This document shows, in pieces, positions 1 through 5,699 of a stretch of DNA of 6,449 bases (position 1 is its first letter; every line of letters starts with the position of its first letter). The notes beneath the pieces are model-generated. The model was not told the DNA's origin and did not search any database. It saw only the letters and a list, made by a program, of their open reading frames with translations. Position numbers and translations under genes: made by a program. The DNA lies in contig JARGNS010000118.1 of assembly GCA_029213105.1 (NCBI GenBank), positions 2,022 through 8,470 of the forward strand, given 5' to 3'. This DNA comes from Planctomycetota bacterium (GTDB taxonomy: Bacteria > Planctomycetota > PLA2 > JAEUHO01).

Positions 1-1
1 G

Positions 2-364
2 TACCGCGAGCCCAAGACGCTGCTGGGTGCCCAAGCGCTCGGGCCGGTCTCCGCCTTGCCCGGCGTGGTGACCGCGGGCTCGGTCACGACCCCGCTCGGT
101 GTCCATCCCACGACCGCCCCCGACGGGGCCTGCATGGCCCTTTGGCGTCCCGAGGGCGTGCAGGCCGATCCGGCGGCGGGGATGCGAGCCCACGTCGTCG
201 AGGTCACCCCGCGCGGTGCCGATTGGTCCTTCCACGCGACCGTCGAGGGGATGCGCGTGCAGGGCCACAGCCACCAACCGCTTGAAGCCGGCCACGAGAT
301 CGGCCTGCGCGCCCTCCAACCTGCCGCCTGTTTGCCTGCTGCGCCGTCCCGGGAGACCGCATGA
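2..364 (+). CDS. ABC transporter ATP-binding protein, C-terminal TOBE region (partial, 5' end outside window)
   Basis: The frame is open from base 2 to the TGA at 362-364, so this is the last 120 residues of a longer protein. The Walker A, signature and Walker B motifs would lie upstream and are not visible. What remains looks like the tail of an importer ATPase of the ferric-iron/polyamine/sugar type. It starts with YREPKTLLGAQALG, resembling the usual 'Y..P.t.f.A.flG' stretch after the nucleotide-binding domain, then 'LPGVV'. An 'LWRPEGVQ' segment matches the RPE motif of TOBE domains, and the final beta-rich part ends in 'GHEIGLRAL'. TOBE domains help set substrate specificity or regulation on the cytoplasmic side. 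The stop overlaps the next start as ATGA, so the ATPase and the cytochrome gene are translationally coupled. The TTG at 56 is internal, not the start. The assignment to an ABC ATPase is fairly secure; the substrate cannot be read from this part. Confidence 0.72.
   Translation, partial: YREPKTLLGAQALGPVSALPGVVTAGSVTTPLGVHPTTAPDGACMALWRPEGVQADPAAGMRAHVVEVTPRGADWSFHATVEGMRVQGHSHQPLEAGHEIGLRALQPAACLPAAPSRETA
351..355 (+). promoter_or_regulatory. Ribosome binding site for the cytochrome gene
   Basis: GGGAG lies 5 bases before the ATG at 361, inside the end of the upstream ATPase gene. It supports the ATG at 361 as the start and fits reinitiation at the ATGA overlap. Confidence 0.6.
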
Positions 365-1545
365 AGCCCCCGCGCCTGTTTCGCCATCCGATCGCCGTAC
401 TGCTGCTCGGCGGGTACGGCCTGCTGATCGCCTGCGGCGACGGCGACAAGCCGGCCGACGTGCCGACCACGCCGCCGCTCACGGGTGCGGAAGCGCCGCA
501 GCCGACGCCGGCGGGGGGCGACACGCCCGCGTACCGCACGTCCGCGGAGTGTGGCCGCTGCCACACCGAGATCTACGCGGAGTGGAAGCAGAGCTATCAC
601 GGCCGCGCGATGAGCGATCCCCTGTTTCGCGAGTTGAGCGCGGAGGTCAACAAGGAGGAGTGCATCCGCTGCCACGCCCCGGTGAACCTGCGTGACTCCG
701 GCTGGGATACACCGGTCGCACGCAGCGAGCTGCGCGATGAGGCGATCTCCTGCCTGAGCTGCCACCAGAATGGCGGCAACGTGTCGGGACCGCACGGGGG
801 CATGGAGGATGCGCCGTGCCGCCCCGTGCAGGACCCCGATCAGATCGATGTCGTGAAGATGTGCTTCGTCTGCCACAACCAGCACGACACGGGCAACGAG
901 TGGCTGCGCGGCCCGTACTCCCACGAGGCCGGCGAGCCGCGGGAACGCGACATCCGCACGTGCCTGGACTGCCACATGCCGGAGGTAGAGCGCCCCCTCG
1001 TGCAGGGAGGCAAGGTCCGCAAGGGTCGTCGCCACACGTGGTTCGGCGGCCACAGCATGAAGCAGCTGAAGAAGGCCGCCGACGTCGATGTGCAGATCGA
1101 GGCCTTGCCCGCGGGTGGCCATCGCTTCCGGGTGTTCGTCACCAACAAGGGGGCGGGACACGCCATCCCGACGGACGCCCGCCACCGCTCCTTCGACACC
1201 TACCTGCTCCTGCGTGACGCCCAGGGCAAGACGATCCTCGACCCGACGGACCCGCAGCAACAGGACCGCGCGCATCTTGCGAAGTTCCGGAAGTTCTATC
1301 GAGGCTCCGGAAAGAAGGACACCCAGATCCCGCCCCTGGCGCGGGTCGCCACGCTGGGGGAAGGCAAGGGCTACCTGGACGTCCCCGAGGCCACGTCGGG
1401 CACGGGGGAGGCGTGGCTGGTCTACCGCCTCACGCCGCGCGACGTACTCAACAAGGCGAGCCTGAAGGCTGGCGACGAAGACGACATCGGACGCCTCTGG
1501 CGAGCCCGCGTCGTGGTCCGCGTGGAGTTCCGCTTCGGCCCGTGA
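361..1545 (+). CDS. Pentaheme c-type cytochrome lipoprotein (cytochrome c554-like family)
   Basis: This is a 394-residue exported electron-transfer protein. Residues 1-24 are a basic, hydrophobic signal ending in the lipobox LIAC, so Cys25 is the likely lipidated residue; Gly follows it. A Pro/Thr/Ala-rich tether runs to about residue 57. Five CXXCH heme-binding motifs follow: C64-H68 (CGRCH), C101-H105 (CIRCH), C131-H135 (CLSCH), C168-H172 (CFVCH) and C201-H205 (CLDCH). Possible distal ligands include H80 in 'SYHGRAM', H145, H188 and the histidines of 'RRHTWFGGH' (225-231). Residues about 240-394 form a heme-free, beta-rich domain with 'TNKGAGHAIPT', a motif I know from multiheme cytochromes of the c554 type. 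The family passes electrons in the periplasm or at the outer membrane; the partner here is unknown. The start overlaps the ABC ATPase stop and the stop overlaps the next start (TGATG). Cys153 is an extra cysteine outside any heme motif. The family call is strong; the physiological role is open. Confidence 0.9.
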   Translation: MKPPRLFRHPIAVLLLGGYGLLIACGDGDKPADVPTTPPLTGAEAPQPTPAGGDTPAYRTSAECGRCHTEIYAEWKQSYHGRAMSDPLFRELSAEVNKEECIRCHAPVNLRDSGWDTPVARSELRDEAISCLSCHQNGGNVSGPHGGMEDAPCRPVQDPDQIDVVKMCFVCHNQHDTGNEWLRGPYSHEAGEPRERDIRTCLDCHMPEVERPLVQGGKVRKGRRHTWFGGHSMKQLKKAADVDVQIEALPAGGHRFRVFVTNKGAGHAIPTDARHRSFDTYLLLRDAQGKTILDPTDPQQQDRAHLAKFRKFYRGSGKKDTQIPPLARVATLGEGKGYLDVPEATSGTGEAWLVYRLTPRDVLNKASLKAGDEDDIGRLWRARVVVRVEFRFGP

Positions 1546-2264
1546 TGCGCATGACGTTGTTCCTCCCCCTGTTGCTCGTCGTCCTCGGCTGTGGGACGCC
1601 CGGTCAGGACCTCGTCGTGGACGTGGATCCGGCACCGGTACTGCCGTCGTCGTATCCCGTGGGCGAGGAGATCGGGCGACTGCTCTCGTCGGACCCGGCG
1701 GCGAGCGAGGCGGCGGAGGCGCGGCTGATCGCGCTCGACGGCGCTCGCAAGCAGCAGTTGCTTTCGTACGCACAGACCCTGAAGGGGGAGCGTGACCTGC
1801 GCTTCCTGCACGTGCTCGACGAGCACCACGCGTTGCCGCCGCTGACGCCGCAGGAGCGGCTGGACTTCCTCCTCTGGAAGGCGGCCCGTCCGGAGCGCTT
1901 CTACGTGATGAAGGCCCAGAGCCGACTCATGGACATGGCACGGAGGGATCCGACCCCGCTGATCGCCCGGCTGCAGTCCGGCGCGCCGGGCGGCGACACC
2001 CTGGCTATCGTGTTGGGGGTCTCCGGCACGCGTGAGGCGTTCCCCGTACTGCTCGAGCGCTACCGCACCGCCTTCGGTGCCCGCGAGCGCGCGGCGGCCG
2101 CGGAGGCGCTGGGCATGCTGCAAGGCGCCGGACGCACCCCGCGTCTGCAGGGAGGTGCTCGCGAGATCGCACGCGATGCGGACGAGCTCGAAGCGTGGTA
2201 CCGCGAACAACTCGAGATGGAAGCGGAGGCCGCGAGCGGTCCGCCGGAAGAGGAGCGTCGATGA
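1545..2264 (+). CDS. Small lipoprotein with HEAT-like helical repeats, function unknown
   Basis: The protein has 239 residues. I chose the ATG at 1545 because it shares a base with the cytochrome stop (TGATG) and places a short signal peptide at the N-terminus; ATG 1551 in the same frame is also possible. The signal MRMTLFLPLLLVVLGC carries a lipobox (VLGC), making Cys16 the likely lipidated residue, followed by Gly. After a proline-rich linker (about 25-40) the rest is predicted almost all helical. 'DTLAIVLGVSGTREAFPVLL' followed by 'RERAAAAEALGML' (about 151-192) reads as one or two HEAT-like helix pairs. The C-terminus is acidic, with 'EAEAASGPPEEERR'. I see no catalytic motif or cysteine cluster. 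HEAT-like lipoproteins usually act as protein-binding scaffolds, so a role supporting the adjacent cytochrome is plausible but inferred. The gene ends in an ATGA overlap with the TPR gene. Its existence as a gene is well supported; its function is not known. Confidence 0.8.
   Translation: MRMTLFLPLLLVVLGCGTPGQDLVVDVDPAPVLPSSYPVGEEIGRLLSSDPAASEAAEARLIALDGARKQQLLSYAQTLKGERDLRFLHVLDEHHALPPLTPQERLDFLLWKAARPERFYVMKAQSRLMDMARRDPTPLIARLQSGAPGGDTLAIVLGVSGTREAFPVLLERYRTAFGARERAAAAEALGMLQGAGRTPRLQGGAREIARDADELEAWYREQLEMEAEAASGPPEEERR
2251..2255 (+). promoter_or_regulatory. Ribosome binding site that fixes the TPR protein start
   Basis: AGGAG sits 5 bases before the ATG at 2261. This favours 2261 over an upstream in-frame GTG at 2195, which would add 22 residues inside the preceding gene and bury the signal peptide. 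Confidence 0.7.
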
Positions 2265-3838
2265 GGAACATGCTGCGCGGACTCATGCTCGGCCTCGTGC
2301 TGCTCGGGGCATCCGCCGCCCATGCCGACGAGATCGATGAGGCCGGGAAGCGGCCGTTCGCCGAAGGCCGAGCGGCCCTCGAGGCCCTGCTGGCCAAGGC
2401 CGCGAGCCGCGGGGACGCCGACGCCCAGCGCCGCATCCACGAGTACCTGGCTGGGGGCTACCTCCAGGTGGGGGACGCGGAGGCGGCGCTCGTCTCCCTC
2501 GAGGCCGGCATCGCGTTGGCTCCGAAGAACGAGACGCTGCGCATCCGCTACGCGGAGGTGTTGCTGGGCGTCGCCCGGGCGAACATCGCGGCGGGGGCGC
2601 TGGGACGCAGCGTGCATCCGTTCCTGCGCGATGCCGTCGACGCGCTGAAGGATCTCTCCCTCGCACGCCGGGCGGGGCTTGCCGAGGCACAGCGTGCTCG
2701 CCTGGTTCGGAGCCTGGTGGAGGCACGCTTCCTGCTGCGCGAGTTCGACGAAGCGCTGGCGGCCATGGCCGCGGCCAACCCGGACACGCTGCCCAAGGCC
2801 CACCAACCGGCCGTGCGCGACCTGCAGGGGCGGCTGCTGTACGCGCAAGGGGCCTGGGGGGAGGCGGCCACGGCCTTCCTGGCCGCGGGCAACCCGATCG
2901 CCGCCGCGTCCGCCTACGACGCGGCCCGCCGACCCGAAGACAGCATCCCCCTGTATGCCGCGGCCATTCGCGCCGCGCCGACCCGTACCGACACGTTGGC
3001 GCGCGCCCTGGCCAGTGTCCGGTTCCACAAGGCCCATGCCGCCCTGCTCGACGCGGTGGAGGCGGTCGAGATTCCTGCCGGGGTGGCCGGCATTGCGCTG
3101 CTGCGAGCCCGCGCCGAACTCGCCGAGGGCTGCGGCCGCATCCCGGAGGCCCTGGCGTGGCTCCAGGACGCGGCCCGCCGTGACCCCGAGGACGCCGCGG
3201 CCCTCGTGGCCGTGGCCCGGCTGCGGGGCATCCAGGCCCTGAGCGGGGACGCCGTCGACGAGGATCTGCTCGATGCCTCGGCGGAGGCGTACATGGCCGC
3301 CATCCGACGCGATGGGGACAACGAGGCCGCGGCGGCCGGTCTCTCGTGGCTCGCCAGCCACGATTACGGCCGCCTCTGGCGCCTGTGGCGCAATCCGCGT
3401 GTCCGCGAGCGTTGCCTGCGGGTGCAGCAGGCGCTGGCGCAGGCCGTGCCCGACGACGCCTGGGCCTGGGGCAACCTCGCCAACACGCTGCGGGTCCTGG
3501 GGCGCACGGAGGACGCCCTGGCCGCCTACGCCAAGGCGCGCGCGGCCAACCCGTACGATCCGGGCCTGCGCTCGGACGAGGGACTGGCGTTGAGCGCCGC
3601 GGGACGGCCGGCCGAGGCCCTGGCGGCCTACGAGGCCAGCCTCGAACTCGATGGCGGGCATCTCGCAGGGCGTCAGAACGGCGCACGCGGCCTCTACCTG
3701 CTGGGCAGGGATGCCGAGGCCGCCGCGCATCTGGGCGCCGCAGCACGCACCGCACGGGCCATTGGTCGGAGCCCGGGCACCTATCGCTTCCTTCTGGACC
3801 GTACCTGGCGCGCCGGCCGCCGATCCGACCTACGATAG
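2261..3838 (+). CDS. Exported TPR-repeat protein, probable periplasmic scaffold
   Basis: The protein has 525 residues. The start at ATG 2261 is set by an AGGAG site and the ATGA overlap with the lipoprotein gene. Residues 1-22 form a signal peptide (LMLGLVLLGASAAHA) with an AHA cleavage site before Asp23, so the product should be released to the periplasm. The rest is alanine-rich alpha-solenoid with tetratricopeptide repeats. The clearest is at about 399-432 ('WAWGNLANTLRVLGR', then EDALAAYAKA), followed by about 434-466 and 467-500. Less regular units occur near 57-90, 151-178, 181-240 and 280-311. The small-residue pattern at TPR positions 8, 20 and 27 is recognisable in the C-terminal three. 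Lysine is scarce (about seven), with arginine in its place. TPR solenoids bind proteins or peptides and have no activity of their own. As the last of four coupled genes it may assemble or hold the cytochrome complex, which is inference. The tail (about 501-525) is basic and outside the repeats. Confidence 0.85.
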   Translation: MRNMLRGLMLGLVLLGASAAHADEIDEAGKRPFAEGRAALEALLAKAASRGDADAQRRIHEYLAGGYLQVGDAEAALVSLEAGIALAPKNETLRIRYAEVLLGVARANIAAGALGRSVHPFLRDAVDALKDLSLARRAGLAEAQRARLVRSLVEARFLLREFDEALAAMAAANPDTLPKAHQPAVRDLQGRLLYAQGAWGEAATAFLAAGNPIAAASAYDAARRPEDSIPLYAAAIRAAPTRTDTLARALASVRFHKAHAALLDAVEAVEIPAGVAGIALLRARAELAEGCGRIPEALAWLQDAARRDPEDAAALVAVARLRGIQALSGDAVDEDLLDASAEAYMAAIRRDGDNEAAAAGLSWLASHDYGRLWRLWRNPRVRERCLRVQQALAQAVPDDAWAWGNLANTLRVLGRTEDALAAYAKARAANPYDPGLRSDEGLALSAAGRPAEALAAYEASLELDGGHLAGRQNGARGLYLLGRDAEAAAHLGAAARTARAIGRSPGTYRFLLDRTWRAGRRSDLR

Positions 3839-3873
3839 CCCCTGCTGCACAGCGCACGGGCTGGCCCGAACCG

Positions 3874-3882
3874 CCCCCCCCC
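3874..3882 (+). repeat. Homopolymer tract, C9
   Basis: Nine consecutive C lie 36 bases before the ATG at 3919, in non-coding DNA. The tract would fall between a -10-like TAGACT (3886-3891) and its -35 region if that -10 were used. Such runs can change length by slippage, but in GC-rich DNA a single tract is weak evidence. Confidence 0.6.
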
Positions 3883-3908
3883 GCGTAGACTGCGCAGCCC
3901 CTGGACCT

Positions 3909-3912
3909 GGAG
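3909..3912 (+). promoter_or_regulatory. Ribosome binding site for the hydrolase-like gene
   Basis: GGAG is 6 bases before the ATG at 3919. A TTG directly in front (3916) is in frame, but its spacing to GGAG is only 3 bases, so ATG 3919 is the better start. Confidence 0.6.
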
Positions 3913-3918
3913 ACCTTG

Positions 3919-5631
3919 ATGCGTACGGAAGCCCGTGCCACGCGCCCGGACCGCACCCCGCTGCCGCGCTGGATGCTACTTACTCTTGGCGCCGCCTTGG
4001 TGGCCCTCCTCCTGGGCGCTCCGCGAGGAGCCGCTGCCGAGGACGGCAAGGGCGAAGACACGCCGAAGAAGGACGGGGACGAGGTCAAGAAGGACGAGCC
4101 CAAGGCGGAGGCGCCCGCGCGCGAGCCGCTGCTGCCCCAGATCCGGGCCGCCGTGAAGGACTACAAGACGATCGTCGAGGCGGGGCGCGAGTACTTCGAT
4201 CTCAATGAGGAACAGTGGCGCGGGCGCAAGGCGCTCGTTTCCGAGCTCGAGGCCCACGCGGCAGAGCAGCGCTGGTTCCTCAAGGACATGCCCGCGCTGA
4301 AGTGGCTCGTGGCCCAGTCGCGTTCGTTCCACCCGCCGCTGACCGATCGCAAGTGGCAGCGTTCGCAGGGCATCACCGACGCCAAGGGCATCGGCGGCAC
4401 GCTGCACTACATCAAGTCCGAAGGCCTGCAGATCACGTACTCGATCCCGAAGAAGTACCCCAAGCCGAAGGACTTCGAGAAGAAGTACCCCCGCATCGAG
4501 CCGCTGCCGCTCTTGCTGACCATGCACGAGAAGCGCGACTACTCAGAGAAGCACCCGGGTCAGGCGCTGATGAAGCGTCGCTACGGCGACAAGAAGCTGT
4601 GGGAGTCCATCTACAAGGATTGGCTCGTACTCGCGCCGCAGGCGCCCGCGGGTGTCTTTGTCTCCAAGAGCGGCCAGCCTCGCGCCGAGGTGTTCCAGAA
4701 CCCCTTCTCGGTGTTCTGGAAGCACTACCACGTGGACTTCGACCGCGTCATCCTCGACGGCACCGAAGACGCGTTCACGATGGCCAACTCCATGCCCATC
4801 TTCTGGGGCGGCATCGTCTTCCGCGGCAAGTGGAAGCTCGATGACGAGAAGAAGGCGCTCGTGCAGAACTTCGCGCACGTGCCGGTGTTCGTGGTGAACA
4901 ACCCGGACCTGGCCAAGGAGCTCGAAGCCGCCGGGCACACCAACGTCACCAAGGGCATCGCCAACGCGACGCTCCTGAAGTGGATGGGGGAGCAGCGCCG
5001 GGTCCAGCCGAAGTCGTTCACCTGGAACGCCAAGCGCACCGACCAGGTGTTGCCGTACTGGATCAACCTCGACGGCGCCAACTGGACGTCGCCCAAGCGC
5101 GAGGTGAAGGCGGAGGTCGTCGATACGGCGACCGAGCCGAACACCATCAAGATCGACGCCCTCGGCATCGACACGCTGTCGCTCTTCCTCAACGACGACG
5201 TCGTGGACCTGGACCGCAAGGTCCGCCTGATCGTCAACGGGCACATCGAGTTTGATGACATGCTCGGCGTCCAGGATCCGCGCATCGCCAAGGTCGGACG
5301 TGACTTCGACTTCCTGTTCAATCGCGAGCCGCTCATCATCCGCAAGTCCATGTACTTCGGCTGGCTGACCCCGTCCCGCATCGTCCAGATCGCCGTGCGC
5401 AAGCCCGAGCCGAAGAAGGTCGCGGCGAAGAAGGACGACACCGCCGCCGCGGGCCCGAAGGCCACGCCGGACGAAGAGAACCGCGCCGAGCGACTCTGGA
5501 ACAAGGCCCAGGACCTGATCAAGAACGGGCTCGACGCCAAGGCCCTCGGGGTCCTCGACCGCATCCTGAAGTTGCCGACCAACAAGTACACGGACCGCGC
5601 GCGCGAGCTGAAGACCAAGCTGGCCAAGTAG
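3919..5631 (+). CDS. Secreted lysine-rich protein with a degenerate alpha/beta-hydrolase fold and TPR-like tail
   Basis: The protein has 570 residues. An Arg-rich n-region followed by 'WMLLTLGAALVALLLGAPRG' and an AAA site before Glu41 forms a signal peptide. Residues 41-68 are a Lys/Glu/Asp-rich, probably disordered stretch. From about 170 to 365 the order of segments follows secreted esterases of the alpha/beta-hydrolase fold: 'ITYSIPKKY', then 'LPLLLTMHEK', 'DFDRVILDGTEDAF', 'GGIVFRGKW', 'VPVFVVNNPDL' and 'LLKWM'. The GxSxG nucleophile elbow is replaced (Glu283 where Ser is expected, Ala285 for the second Gly) and the usual HG near the oxyanion site reads H203-E204. No clear catalytic Asp/His pair is visible, so I infer a non-enzymatic or altered protein. 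Residues about 380-495 are a beta-rich part with 'LFLNDDVVDLDRKVRLIVNG', of a kind I associate with planctomycete esterases. A Lys/Ala linker (498-520) leads to a TPR-like helical pair (521-570). All of about 57 lysines use AAG. The fold call is moderate and rests on motif order; the gene itself is certain. Confidence 0.75.
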   Translation: MRTEARATRPDRTPLPRWMLLTLGAALVALLLGAPRGAAAEDGKGEDTPKKDGDEVKKDEPKAEAPAREPLLPQIRAAVKDYKTIVEAGREYFDLNEEQWRGRKALVSELEAHAAEQRWFLKDMPALKWLVAQSRSFHPPLTDRKWQRSQGITDAKGIGGTLHYIKSEGLQITYSIPKKYPKPKDFEKKYPRIEPLPLLLTMHEKRDYSEKHPGQALMKRRYGDKKLWESIYKDWLVLAPQAPAGVFVSKSGQPRAEVFQNPFSVFWKHYHVDFDRVILDGTEDAFTMANSMPIFWGGIVFRGKWKLDDEKKALVQNFAHVPVFVVNNPDLAKELEAAGHTNVTKGIANATLLKWMGEQRRVQPKSFTWNAKRTDQVLPYWINLDGANWTSPKREVKAEVVDTATEPNTIKIDALGIDTLSLFLNDDVVDLDRKVRLIVNGHIEFDDMLGVQDPRIAKVGRDFDFLFNREPLIIRKSMYFGWLTPSRIVQIAVRKPEPKKVAAKKDDTAAAGPKATPDEENRAERLWNKAQDLIKNGLDAKALGVLDRILKLPTNKYTDRARELKTKLAK

Positions 5632-5699
5632 GGCCGCGGCAACCGACTCCCGCACAGCAGCCCCGCAGCGCATCGATCCCAGTCCTAGGGCCACGAACC
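5632..5699 (+). other. 68-base intergenic gap, no clear signal
   Basis: The gap between the hydrolase-like gene and the membrane protein gene contains an 8-base palindrome, GCCGCGGC (5633-5640), right after the stop, and CCTAGG at 5685-5690. No hairpin followed by T residues and no convincing -35/-10 pair is visible. AGGG at 5687-5690, 9 bases before the ATG, is the only ribosome-binding candidate for the next gene, and it is weak. Confidence 0.5.

Larger units (their letters stand above)
3839..3918 (+). other. 80-base intergenic gap with a C tract, possible promoter region
   Basis: This is the only gap before the hydrolase-like gene and the first break in the coupled series. It contains a short inverted repeat, CGGGC at 3857-3861 and GCCCG at 3864-3868, with a 2-base centre and no T run, so it is not a credible intrinsic terminator. 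Nine C follow at 3874-3882. A TAGACT at 3886-3891 fits the TAnnnT pattern of a -10 box, but no good -35 hexamer lies 16-18 bases upstream. A promoter here is possible because the next gene does not overlap, but it is not shown. Confidence 0.35.

Noticed and set aside
99..695. + strand open frame across the ATPase/cytochrome junction
   Set aside because: Its translation is Arg/Pro-rich without motifs and is out of frame with the heme motifs and the TOBE domain, so it is a shadow.
2060..3730. Long open frame on the minus strand (556 codons) opposite the TPR gene, with another of 606 codons at 2283-4103
   Set aside because: GC-rich codon bias keeps antisense frames open. The predicted products are Arg/Pro/Gly-rich with no domain, while the + strand frame has a signal peptide, TPR repeats and a ribosome site.
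3857..3868. Inverted repeat CGGGC/GCCCG as a terminator after the TPR gene
   Set aside because: The centre is only 2 bases, the stem is short and no T tract follows. Such repeats are frequent in GC-rich DNA.
5633..5640. Palindrome GCCGCGGC after the hydrolase-like gene as a terminator or operator
   Set aside because: There is no loop, no T run and no second copy. It is expected by chance in this base composition.
4543..5694. Minus-strand open frame of 383 codons opposite the hydrolase-like gene
   Set aside because: It mirrors the + strand gene with low-complexity Leu/Val/Arg/Asp-rich translation, has no start signal, and would need to overlap a well-supported gene almost completely.
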